This document shows positions 1-6,762 of a stretch of DNA of 8,304 nucleotides, piece after piece (within the stretch, counting starts at the first letter, position 1; every line of letters begins with the position of its first letter). This DNA is from JBDTLH01 sp039934875. Lineage in GTDB: Bacteria; Acidobacteriota; Terriglobia; Terriglobales; Acidobacteriaceae. The position numbers and the translations under genes were made by a program. Location of the stretch: the NCBI GenBank assembly GCA_039934875.1, contig JBDTLH010000175.1, positions 1 to 8,304 of the forward strand, in the 5' to 3' direction. The notes under the pieces were generated by a model. It did not search any database. It was not told the DNA's origin and saw nothing but the letters and a program-made list of their open reading frames with translations.

Positions 1-2
1 CG

Positions 3-1751
3 CCGGGGGAAGACATTCCCGAGCAGGTCATCCTCGACGTTAATCAACTCGCGGAAGGGCAGCCCTTCATGGCGCTGGGTGCCTCGGAGATCTCCGACGA
101 CGGCCACCTGCTGGCCTACTCGACCGACAATACCGGATTCCGCCAATACCGCATGCACATCCGCGACCTGCGCAGCGGTCAAATCAGAGACCTCCCCGAC
201 ACTGCCGAAAATACCGGTACGCTCACCTGGGCGGCCGACAATCAGACCCTCTTCTACACCGTTGAGGATGAAGCCAAGCGCCACTATCGCCTCTATCGCC
301 ATCCACTCGGCGGGCCCGTTGAACAAGACCAGCTCATCTACGAAGAAACGGATGAGCGCTTCAACCTAGGCGCCTACCGTACCCGCAGCAAGCAATATGT
401 GATTTTGCAGATAGAGAGCCATACCACCACCGAAGCCCGCTACCTCGCCGCCGCCGATCCCACCGCCGAATTCACCATGATCGAACCTCGTCGCGACGAC
501 GTCCAGTACTCCGTGGACCACCATGGCGACCGCTTCTACCTGCGCATCAACGACACCGGACGCAACTTCCGCCTCATCTCCACCCCCGTCGCCACGCCCA
601 CGGAAGAACACTGGACTGAAATCCTCCCCGCGCGTCCCGACGTCATGCTCGAAAGCGTTGAACTCTTTGCGGATTTCTACGTGCTCCACGAACTCGCCAA
701 CGGGCTCCCCGTCTTCCGCATCGGCCGCTATGACGCTCCCGGTTTCCAGTCGGTCGAATTTCCCGAGCCCACCTACACCGCCTCGCCCAGTGCCAACGCC
801 GAGTTCATTACCACTCAATTCCGCTACACCTATCAATCCCTGGTCACCCCGCGCTCCGTCTTCGACTACGACGTAAACGCCCAGTCCTCCACGCTGCTCA
901 AAGAGATTGAGGTTCCCGGATACGACCGCACGCAATACATCTCCGAACGTATGTGGGCGACCGCGCGCGACGGAGTAAAGGTCCCTATCTCCCTCGTCTA
1001 TCGCAAGGACTTGTTTGCAGCGGCCCACGGCAAGAGCCCCCTCTACCTATATGGTTACGGCTCCTACGGCTTCGTCACCCCGGTCGGCTTCAGCTCCAAC
1101 CGCCTGAGTGTGCTCGATCGCGGAGTGGTCTTCGCCATCGCCCACATCCGGGGCAGCGGAGACCTCGGTAAGCCCTGGCACGATGCCGGCAAGATGATGC
1201 ACAAGATGAGCACCTTCACCGATTTCATTGACGTGACCGAATTCCTCATCTCCCAGGAATACGGCGACTGCCGGCGCATCGCCGCTGAGGGTGGCTCCGC
1301 CGGAGGGCTGCTCATGGGCGCCATCACCAATCTGCGCCCCGACCTCTACCGCGCCATCGTCTCCCACGTGCCTTTTGTCGACGTCATGAACACCATGCTG
1401 GACGCCTCGCTGCCCCTCACCGTCGCCGAATACGAAGAGTGGGGCGATCCCAACCAGCAGCCCGCCTACGAATACATGCGCAGCTACTCTCCTTACGACA
1501 ATCTGAAGCCTGTAAACTATCCCGCCATCCTGGTTAAGACCTCCTTTCACGATTCGCAGGTCATGTATTGGGAGCCCGCCAAATATGTCGCCAAACTGCG
1601 CACCCTCAAGCAGGACAATCACCCCCTTCTGCTGAAAAGCAACATGGCTGCCGGGCACGGCGGTGCCTCCGGACGCTACGACTACCTCCACGAAATCGCC
1701 TTCGACTACGCTTTCCTGCTCTGGCAGCTGGACGTTGAAGCCGGCCAATAA
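3..1751 (+). CDS. Oligopeptidase B-type serine peptidase (S9A), 5'-truncated by window edge
   Basis: Members of this family are usually cytoplasmic peptidases that cut short peptides after Arg or Lys. The frame is open from base 3, so the true start lies outside; 582 residues are visible. Visible residues 1 to about 305 fit the beta-propeller, opening with a family-typical stretch (AEGQPFMALGASEISDDG). The alpha/beta hydrolase domain starts near residue 315. The nucleophile is Ser432 in GGSAGG (bases 1296-1298), Asp517 is in FHDSQV (1551-1553) and His552 is in AAGHGG (1656-1658). Spacings of 85 and 120 residues from Ser equal those I recall for the E. coli enzyme (Ser532, Asp617, His652), so about 100 residues are missing. 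Glu476 and Glu478 in EYEEWG match the P1-basic pocket. Pro360 and Gly362 stand where E. coli has two S2-site Asp residues. No signal peptide can be judged. Prolyl oligopeptidase is the alternative, but the EEWG segment favours oligopeptidase B. Confidence 0.93.
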   Translation, partial: PGEDIPEQVILDVNQLAEGQPFMALGASEISDDGHLLAYSTDNTGFRQYRMHIRDLRSGQIRDLPDTAENTGTLTWAADNQTLFYTVEDEAKRHYRLYRHPLGGPVEQDQLIYEETDERFNLGAYRTRSKQYVILQIESHTTTEARYLAAADPTAEFTMIEPRRDDVQYSVDHHGDRFYLRINDTGRNFRLISTPVATPTEEHWTEILPARPDVMLESVELFADFYVLHELANGLPVFRIGRYDAPGFQSVEFPEPTYTASPSANAEFITTQFRYTYQSLVTPRSVFDYDVNAQSSTLLKEIEVPGYDRTQYISERMWATARDGVKVPISLVYRKDLFAAAHGKSPLYLYGYGSYGFVTPVGFSSNRLSVLDRGVVFAIAHIRGSGDLGKPWHDAGKMMHKMSTFTDFIDVTEFLISQEYGDCRRIAAEGGSAGGLLMGAITNLRPDLYRAIVSHVPFVDVMNTMLDASLPLTVAEYEEWGDPNQQPAYEYMRSYSPYDNLKPVNYPAILVKTSFHDSQVMYWEPAKYVAKLRTLKQDNHPLLLKSNMAAGHGGASGRYDYLHEIAFDYAFLLWQLDVEAGQ

Positions 1752-1788
1752 CCGACTTAACATTTCAAGTGAATCATCAGTTGGGATC

Positions 1789-1833
1789 CTCCTGCCGGGC
1801 CTGCTTTGCACCCTGGCCTCAGCCCCGGAGGAG
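1789..1833. repeat. Imperfect inverted repeat downstream of the peptidase gene
   Basis: CTCCT-G-CCGGG at 1789-1799 pairs with CCCGGAGGAG at 1824-1833: ten base pairs interrupted by one bulged G (1794), with a 24-base loop that itself contains TGC-TTT-GCA. No T-run follows, so it is not a normal intrinsic terminator. It could stabilise the 3' end of the peptidase mRNA, act in Rho-dependent termination, or be part of a dispersed intergenic repeat. Confidence 0.5.
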
Positions 1834-2067
1834 AAGATTCGGAAGCAGCACCGTCGCCCCGGCGTTTAGCCACGATGAGAAACCGGTCACGGCTCTTAAT
1901 CGCGGGGAGAAGAAACCAGGGAATCCGCGCGTACCCCTTCATACCCTTTGGAATTAAGATATCCGCCATTCCATAACGTCAGCAGTTCACCTTATAGAAA
2001 TACATAACTTTACGATAGCGCAATGCAACAGTACGTTTGTAATCAACAACTTACGGACATTTCCGAA

Positions 2068-2083
2068 TGGCACTTCAATTGCT
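2068..2083 (+). promoter_or_regulatory. Sigma-54 (-24/-12) promoter for the outer-membrane receptor gene
   Basis: TGGCAC at 2068-2073 is followed, after exactly five bases, by TTGCT at 2079-2083. This reproduces the RpoN consensus TGGCAC-N5-TTGCW, with the invariant GG and GC ten bases apart. The site lies between genes on the coding strand, 129 bases before the receptor start codon. The predicted transcription start is near 2094, giving a leader of about 119 bases. Such promoters need an AAA+ enhancer-binding activator, normally bound 80-150 bases upstream; I found no clear dyad there and no such regulator in the window. A sigma-70-like TATATA (2086-2091) overlaps but has no good -35. Confidence 0.6.
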
Positions 2084-2091
2084 CTTATATA

Positions 2092-2106
2092 GCTCAGCGC
2101 ATGAGC
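2092..2106 (+). other. Hairpin at the predicted 5' end of the receptor mRNA
   Basis: GCTCA (2092-2096) and TGAGC (2102-2106) form a five-pair stem with a five-base loop. It coincides with the predicted sigma-54 start point near 2094, so it could form a 5'-terminal stem-loop or serve as a protein-binding dyad. The stem is short and may be chance. Confidence 0.35.
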
Positions 2107-2158
2107 GCAAACTTCTCGACAAATGTATTCCACTCCGGAAATCTCGAATCGCAAACCC

Positions 2159-2173
2159 GAGCCGACTCGGCTC
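2159..2173. promoter_or_regulatory. Perfect 15-base palindrome in the receptor leader
   Basis: GAGCCGA-C-TCGGCTC is perfectly symmetric around base 2166. As RNA it gives a six-pair GC-rich stem with a three-base loop, followed by CTTTC-like sequence at 2171-2177. It ends 39 bases before the start codon and 25 before the ribosome-binding site, so it does not mask that site directly. It could be a repressor operator, a leader stabiliser or a weak attenuator; the three-T run is too short for a strong terminator. Confidence 0.45.
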
Positions 2174-2198
2174 TTTCAAAATCCGCAAGAATCACAAA

Positions 2199-2203
2199 AA
2201 GGA
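2199..2203 (+). promoter_or_regulatory. Ribosome-binding site fixing the receptor start
   Basis: AAGGA ends nine bases before the ATG at 2213. An in-frame ATG at 2123 lies upstream but has no Shine-Dalgarno sequence, and it would put 30 non-hydrophobic residues ahead of a clear signal peptide. The 2213 start is therefore preferred. Confidence 0.75.
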
Positions 2204-2212
2204 CGGTTGTTT

Positions 2213-5200
2213 ATGAAGAAACTAATAGGATGCCTGTCAGTCATGTTCCTCCTGCTGGCGACATTCACCTCCGTGTCATTCGCCCAGACCGCCACTACCG
2301 GAGACCTCTCCGGAACGGTCAGCGATCCCTCCGGCGCGGTCGTGCCGAACGCACCGGTAGCGCTCAAGAACCTGCAGTCCGGTGAATCGCAGGATGCAGT
2401 CACTAATGCTCAGGGCCTTTATCGCTTCTCTCTACTGAAGCCAGGGACCTATTCCGTATCGGTAAATGCCACTGGCTTCCAAGCGCAATCCCAGAACGCA
2501 GCCGTGAATCTCGGCCAAGTCACTACCTTGAACATCAAAGCAGCCTTGGCGGGTACCACCACCACGGTCGAAGTCACTACCGAAGCTCCCTTGCTGCAAA
2601 ACGATAATGCCAATCTATCCACATCCTTTAACGCCGCGCAGATCGCCAACCTTCCTGCGCCTGGTGGTGACACAACCTCTTACGCCCTCACCGCGCCCGG
2701 TGTCACCATCTCTACCGGCGCCGGATACGGCAACTTCTCTGCCTATGGATTGCCCTCCACCTCCAACCTCTTTACCGTCAACGGTAACGACAACATGGAT
2801 CCCTATCTCAACCTCAACAACTCCGGTGCGAGCAACTTGAGTTTGGGCGCAAATGAGGTGCAGGAGGTAGCGGTCGTCGAAAACGGATACTCGGTGCAGT
2901 ATGGACGCCAGGTTGGCGCTCAGGTCAACACCGTAACCAAGTCCGGCACCAACGCTTACCACGGCAATGCCAGCTACTGGTATAACTCCGGTGGAATGAA
3001 CGCGAATGACTGGTTTTCGAACCATTTCGGTACGCCTCGTCCCCACGCCGTAAACAATGCGTGGGCGGCATCGATTGGCGGCCATGTCATTAAGAACAAG
3101 CTCTTCTTCTTTGCCGACCAGGAAGGCTTGCGCTATGTGCTTCCCGGCTCGGCCAACCCGGTCTATCTCCCGTCGCCACAGCTCGCTGCCGCAACCTTGG
3201 CGAATATAGGAGCTACCCACCCGAACGAAGTCCCCTTCTATCAGAACATCTTCAACCTCTATGCCGGCGCTCCCGGCGCAGCGCGCGCGATTCCGGTTGC
3301 GGATGGCGGCTGCGGTACCGACTTTGCCCTGCCCGGGGGACTCCCTTGCGCGGACAAATTCATCCCCAGCAACAATAATCTCAATACCGAGTGGCTGCTT
3401 TCTACTCGCGTGGATTACAACATCAGCGATACCGATACCATGTTCCTCCGCTATCGCACTGATCATGGCGTCCAGGCAACCGGAACTGACCCCATCAGCC
3501 CAGTCTTCAATTCTTTTAGCACCCAGCCTGAACATGAAGGTCAGTTGAACGAAACTCACGTATTCGGATCGACCGCAACCAACCAATTTATCCTCTCTGG
3601 GTCTTGGTATCAGGCGATTTTCAACAGCAACAACCGCTCAGCGGCACTGACGGCATTCCCCACCTTCATGACCTTCGGTGACACCACAATCAACTCGCTT
3701 GGCGCAGCAAACAACCTGCCCCAAGGACGCAATGTGACGCAGTACCAGATCACGGACGATCTCTCGAAGAACATCGGCAACCATGAACTGAAATTCGGCG
3801 TCAACTTCCGCCGCAATCTGGTCAGCGACTACGCAACCGGCCCAAATACCGCAGGGAGTTTAGCCTTCGGTTCTTTGAGCGACTTCTACAACGGTCAATT
3901 TGGCACCAGCCCGGGCGGCTTTACATCCCAATATTCGCAGCGTTATACCTCCTTCGGTCCTGTACGGATGAGGCTCTACAGTCTTGCCGCCTATGTGCAG
4001 GACCAGTGGAAGCCCCGCAGCAATCTCAGCATCACCGCTGGAATCCGTATCGATCGCAACGCCAATCCAACCTGCGCGCAGAACTGCTTCAGCCGCGTCA
4101 CCACTCCATTTGCCGGGGTAGCGGCCGATCCGCTCGGGACCACTCCTTATAATTCGTTGATTCAGACTGGCCTCAGCAATGCCTTCCCCAGTGTGCAAGC
4201 AGTCAATATACAGCCGCGTATTGGCATCGCTTATAGCATTACCCCTCATACGGTCATTCGCACCGGGGCTGGCGTCTTCTCTGACCTCTTCCCCGGCACC
4301 CTGATAGATCGCTTCCTGACCCAACCCCCGTTCGTGGGAACGTTCGTTACCGACCCAGCCAGCACCGGAAATGTGCTCCCCGGCGATCCCGGTAGTGTTT
4401 TCGCGGAGACAGGCAATACCCATGCGCAATTTGTCAATGGCTTTGCCGGCGGGGCTTCTTATGCCTCGCTCAAGGCCGCCAACCCGGCATTGAGCAGGCC
4501 ATCCATTAGCACGGTCGCAAGTGGCATCACCAATCCCACCTATGTCGAATACAACTTCCAGGTCGAGCAGGAGATGGGCAACCACATGGTTGGTTCCGTC
4601 AATTATGTCGGCAACTATGGATTTAACGAATTCATCGTCAACACCACCCAGAATGCCTTTTCGCCTACCGGATTCGATGGTCTGCCGGCGAGGAGACCGG
4701 TCGCGGGATTCGGTACCGACAGTGAACTCAATAACCACGGACTCTCCAACTACAGCGGCTTGACCACCGCTCTGCGGGGACGCTTCACCAACAACCTGCA
4801 GGCTTCGGTCAGTTACACCTGGAGCAAAGCTATGGATGATTGCTCCAACAATTGCATTTTGCCGTTTTACTTCAACAACGTTGCCAGTATTCGCAACCAG
4901 TTGGCTCCCGGTCTGGTATCAACCCTCAACTATGGTCCGGCGGACTATGACACCCGGCACTCGCTCAACGCCAATTACGTCTTCGCCGCTCCCAAGCACG
5001 TTTACAACGGACTGGTCAGCAGCGTCCTCGGGGGCTGGACGGTGGCTGGCACCTTCTACTACCACACCGGTTATCCCTTCAGCGCGATCGATAGCGGTAT
5101 CATCGGCAACCAGGTCTTTTCCCAGAGTGGGCAAGTGCTTGCAACAGCTGCTGGCCCGGTTCCCACTGGTGCCTGCACCAGCCCCACCAAGGGCTGCTTC

Positions 5201-5542
5201 GGAACTGATGGCACTACGCTATTCGTGCCCTCCGGAACTGAAACCGGCTACGGCAATCTCAAGCGCAACAGCTTCCGCGGACCCGGCTACTTTGACACTG
5301 ACATGAACCTCACCAAAAACTTCCACATCGGCGAGCGCTTTGTCCTGGGTCTTGGCGCGAATGCCTTCAACATCCTCAACCACCCGAACTTCGATCTTCC
5401 AACGAACGACATCGGCGCTGGCGCATCTTCGTTCGGCTATATCCAAAACAGCGTCTCCGCTCCAACCAGCCCTTACGGCTCGTTTACTGGCTCCGCCGTC
5501 TCCGGACGCGTGCTCCAGTTGAACGCGCACGTCTCCTTCTAG
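2213..5542 (+). CDS. Oar-like TonB-dependent-receptor-type outer-membrane protein
   Basis: This 1109-residue protein is a large outer-membrane beta-barrel of the Oar-like class that is abundant in acidobacteria. Residues 1-24 form a signal peptide (MKKL, hydrophobic core, cleavage after SFA). Residues about 28-112 are a carboxypeptidase-regulatory/CnaB-like fold (GDLSGTVSDPSGAVVPNAPV, GLYRF, PGTYSVSV). A plug-like part follows with NSGASNLSLGANEVQEV, YSVQYGRQVGAQVN and TKSGTNAYHG. The rest is barrel, ending in VLQLNAHVSF with the terminal Phe expected for barrel insertion. No classical TonB box is evident. The mature protein has just eight Cys, all in close pairs (367/379, 621/625, 877/881, 988/995). 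Substrate cannot be read from sequence; related proteins are linked to uptake or binding of oligomers such as glycans or peptides. It has its own sigma-54-like promoter and its own terminator, so it appears monocistronic. Confidence 0.93.
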   Translation: MKKLIGCLSVMFLLLATFTSVSFAQTATTGDLSGTVSDPSGAVVPNAPVALKNLQSGESQDAVTNAQGLYRFSLLKPGTYSVSVNATGFQAQSQNAAVNLGQVTTLNIKAALAGTTTTVEVTTEAPLLQNDNANLSTSFNAAQIANLPAPGGDTTSYALTAPGVTISTGAGYGNFSAYGLPSTSNLFTVNGNDNMDPYLNLNNSGASNLSLGANEVQEVAVVENGYSVQYGRQVGAQVNTVTKSGTNAYHGNASYWYNSGGMNANDWFSNHFGTPRPHAVNNAWAASIGGHVIKNKLFFFADQEGLRYVLPGSANPVYLPSPQLAAATLANIGATHPNEVPFYQNIFNLYAGAPGAARAIPVADGGCGTDFALPGGLPCADKFIPSNNNLNTEWLLSTRVDYNISDTDTMFLRYRTDHGVQATGTDPISPVFNSFSTQPEHEGQLNETHVFGSTATNQFILSGSWYQAIFNSNNRSAALTAFPTFMTFGDTTINSLGAANNLPQGRNVTQYQITDDLSKNIGNHELKFGVNFRRNLVSDYATGPNTAGSLAFGSLSDFYNGQFGTSPGGFTSQYSQRYTSFGPVRMRLYSLAAYVQDQWKPRSNLSITAGIRIDRNANPTCAQNCFSRVTTPFAGVAADPLGTTPYNSLIQTGLSNAFPSVQAVNIQPRIGIAYSITPHTVIRTGAGVFSDLFPGTLIDRFLTQPPFVGTFVTDPASTGNVLPGDPGSVFAETGNTHAQFVNGFAGGASYASLKAANPALSRPSISTVASGITNPTYVEYNFQVEQEMGNHMVGSVNYVGNYGFNEFIVNTTQNAFSPTGFDGLPARRPVAGFGTDSELNNHGLSNYSGLTTALRGRFTNNLQASVSYTWSKAMDDCSNNCILPFYFNNVASIRNQLAPGLVSTLNYGPADYDTRHSLNANYVFAAPKHVYNGLVSSVLGGWTVAGTFYYHTGYPFSAIDSGIIGNQVFSQSGQVLATAAGPVPTGACTSPTKGCFGTDGTTLFVPSGTETGYGNLKRNSFRGPGYFDTDMNLTKNFHIGERFVLGLGANAFNILNHPNFDLPTNDIGAGASSFGYIQNSVSAPTSPYGSFTGSAVSGRVLQLNAHVSF

Positions 5543-5563
5543 CTCCCAACTAACTCCTCTTCA

Positions 5564-5595
5564 GGGCGGCCCTCACGGGTCGCCCTTTTTTCTTT
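5564..5595 (+). terminator. Intrinsic terminator of the receptor gene
   Basis: GGGCGGCCC (5564-5572) and GGGTCGCCC (5577-5585) form a nine-pair stem with one G-T pair and a four-base TCAC loop, followed directly by six T, one C and three T. It begins 22 bases after the receptor stop codon and separates that gene from the next. Confidence 0.93.
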
Positions 5596-5622
5596 GCACT
5601 TCCTTCTGATTCGGAGTAGATT
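5594..5622 (+). promoter_or_regulatory. Weak sigma-70-like promoter candidate for the exported-protein gene
   Basis: TTGCAC (5594-5599) and TAGATT (5617-5622) are 17 bases apart. Each matches the housekeeping consensus only partly (about 3/6 and 4/6). The case rests mainly on context: a strong terminator ends just upstream and the next start codon is at 5643, so a promoter is expected here. The predicted start, near 5629, would leave only a very short leader around the AAAGGA site at 5630-5635. Confidence 0.25.
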
Positions 5623-5642
5623 CCTGTTCAAAGGATTTTCCG

Positions 5643-6224
5643 ATGCGCTCACGGCCGCTGCTCTTCGCTCTAGTCCTACTGATTGCTTTTCCCCTCTCCT
5701 TCGCGCAAAACAGGGTGACCACGGGAAAGCCCCAGCCGCCCGCCGTCCTCTCCGCCAAGACCATCGCCTTCGTCACCTGCTTCCCCGGAGCGCAGGCCGA
5801 CGAGATGAAGCAGCAGGCCACCGCCTTCTTCACCAAATGGAAGCGCTATCACGTCGTTCCAGACCCACAACAGGCGGACCTGGTCGTGCTCCTCGGTCCG
5901 ATTCCCGGCTATGTCTCCGAGTCGAATTTCCGCGACGTGCTTTCCGGCCATTCGCCGGCTAAATTTGCTCCTCCCGCCGCAACTCCCGCGGCACAAGCCG
6001 CAGCCCCCGACTCCCCTCCACTCTTCACCGTCTTCGATGGCCCCGCCTCCCGCGCGCCGGAGACCCATCATTTCCGCTCGCTCTGGGCCCATTCCCTGGA
6101 CGAATCCAAAGTCGCCCTCAGTGCCAACGATTTTAAGAGCTACGTCTCGCGCTCCGCCGAAAATTATAACGGCAACGGGTTCAACTTTCAGGTCTGCCAG
6201 ATGCTGCACACCGCTTTTTGCTGA
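5643..6224 (+). CDS. Exported protein of unknown function (193 aa)
   Basis: The start is supported by AAAGGA at 5630-5635, seven bases before ATG, and by a clear signal peptide at residues 1-21 (MRSRPLLF, hydrophobic core, SFA before QN). There is no lipobox Cys, so the product is probably soluble in the periplasm or secreted. Residues 38-75 (AKTIAFVTCFPG, then FFTKWKRYHVVPDPQQADLVVLLG) look like a small alpha/beta unit in which an 'ADLVV' strand follows a helix. This resembles uncharacterised acidobacterial exported proteins I remember only loosely. Residues about 103-121 are a Pro/Ala-rich linker. The C-terminal part has no motif I recognise, and its last residue is Cys193; the other two Cys are 46 and 185. 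The terminator before it and the 124-base gap after it suggest a single-gene transcript. I cannot assign a function. Confidence 0.82.
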   Translation: MRSRPLLFALVLLIAFPLSFAQNRVTTGKPQPPAVLSAKTIAFVTCFPGAQADEMKQQATAFFTKWKRYHVVPDPQQADLVVLLGPIPGYVSESNFRDVLSGHSPAKFAPPAATPAAQAAAPDSPPLFTVFDGPASRAPETHHFRSLWAHSLDESKVALSANDFKSYVSRSAENYNGNGFNFQVCQMLHTAFC

Positions 6225-6308
6225 TGGGGACCAGCGTTCTCCCCTTCACTACCGGGAGCCCCATTCTGTGCGCGTCCATTACGCGATAGCAGGTCTTGTG
6301 TACCCCAC

Positions 6309-6338
6309 TTCGCAGTCCCAGCGATACTCTTGTAAAAT
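6309..6338 (+). promoter_or_regulatory. Possible promoter giving a near-leaderless transcript
   Basis: TAAAAT at 6333-6338 matches the -10 consensus at five of six bases, with a weak TTCGCA at 6309-6314 eighteen bases upstream. Transcription would begin near 6345, only about four bases before the ATG at 6349. That fits the lack of any Shine-Dalgarno-like sequence before this ATG. The -35 match is poor, so this is tentative. Confidence 0.3.
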
Positions 6339-6348
6339 CAAATCAATT

Positions 6349-6756
6349 ATGGCGACGCAAACCGCGGCCCAACCCAACATCGCTCCCATGACTCCCATGG
6401 CGGTCATGGCGCCCATCGTCGGATGGATCATCCCCGGCGGCGGACACCTTCTCCAACGCCGCTGGGGACGCGGCTTGCTGCTCATGCTCTCCGTGGTCTG
6501 CCTGTTCGTGCTGGGCCTTGAAATGCAAGGCAAAGTGTACGCGCCCAATGCCGGAGATATCCTCGACATCCTCGGCTTTCTCGGCCAGCTCGGCGCCGGC
6601 GCGCTCTATCTGATCACCCGCGGCATGGGCTGGGGACACAGCGCCATCCAGCTCGCCTCCGCCGACTACGGCACCAAGTTCATGATCGTCGCCGGACTGC
6701 TCAACCTCATCTCCGCCGTGGACGCCCATGACATCGCGCTCGGGAAGAAGGCTTAA
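6349..6756 (+). CDS. Small polytopic membrane protein (135 aa), possibly DUF6677-like
   Basis: The 135-residue product is very hydrophobic. Residues 18-36 (AVMAPIVGWIIPGGGHLLQ) followed by RRWGRG resemble the first half of TM2-like or DUF5683-like membrane proteins, where a Pro-Gly-Gly turn precedes a basic 'rrw-kG' segment. Further likely membrane segments are at about 43-57, 71-90 and 111-124. The end is polar (DAHDIALGKKA). I associate this type with the acidobacterial DUF6677 family from memory; that is not verified. ATG 6349 begins the hydrophilic N-terminus, but no Shine-Dalgarno sequence precedes it; in-frame Met14, Met17 and Met20 are alternatives without better sites. The next gene starts six bases after the stop, so the two are probably co-transcribed. 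Molecular function is unknown. Confidence 0.8.
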   Translation: MATQTAAQPNIAPMTPMAVMAPIVGWIIPGGGHLLQRRWGRGLLLMLSVVCLFVLGLEMQGKVYAPNAGDILDILGFLGQLGAGALYLITRGMGWGHSAIQLASADYGTKFMIVAGLLNLISAVDAHDIALGKKA

Positions 6757-6762
6757 AGACGA

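Larger units (their letters stand above)
1752..2212. other. Long intergenic region: repeat-like left half, regulatory right half
   Basis: No convincing gene lies in these 461 bases. The left part (about 1752-1957) is GC-rich and holds an inverted repeat at 1789-1833. It is open in several frames (62 codons on +, 70 on -), but these would-be proteins are rich in Arg, Pro and Gly, have no domain I recognise and no good ribosome-binding site. The right part (about 1958-2212) is clearly AT-richer and carries the sigma-54-type promoter and leader hairpins listed separately. A weak sigma-70-like pair (TTGGAA at 1948-1953, CATAAC at 1972-1977, 18 apart) is also present. No intrinsic terminator with a T-run follows the peptidase stop codon. 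Confidence 0.6.

Noticed and set aside
1047..1811. Minus-strand 254-codon open frame over the peptidase 3' half
   Set aside because: It is antisense to the catalytic domain, which contains the Ser, Asp and His motifs; its translation is biased Gly/Val/Asp sequence without a recognisable fold.
1915..1965. Possible cobalamin-type riboswitch, considered because a receptor gene follows
   Set aside because: The conserved B12-box pattern is absent, and this stretch lies upstream of the predicted receptor transcription start.
2086..2149. tRNA-like signals: TAGCTCAGCGCATGAGC resembles a D-arm and CTCGAATC resembles a T-loop
   Set aside because: No matching acceptor stem, anticodon stem or T-stem exists at the right spacing; the D-arm-like part is better read as a simple hairpin.
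2123..2212. Upstream ATG extending the receptor by 30 residues
   Set aside because: The extension has no Shine-Dalgarno sequence and would bury a clear N-terminal signal peptide.
2023..2385. Plus-strand 120-codon frame overlapping the receptor leader and start
   Set aside because: It begins upstream of the predicted transcript start, has no ribosome-binding site and overlaps the signal-peptide region in another frame.
2615..3586. Long minus-strand open frame (323 codons) inside the receptor gene, and a similar one at 3860-4738
   Set aside because: Both are antisense to a well-supported gene; their translations are low-complexity Gly/Val/Arg-rich products of its codon bias, with no domain.
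6226..6264. Hairpin GGGGA/TCCCC (6226-6244), or alternatively ATGGGG/CCCCAT (6224-6264), as terminator of the exported-protein gene
   Set aside because: Stems are only five or six pairs with large loops and no T-run follows, so an intrinsic terminator is not supported.
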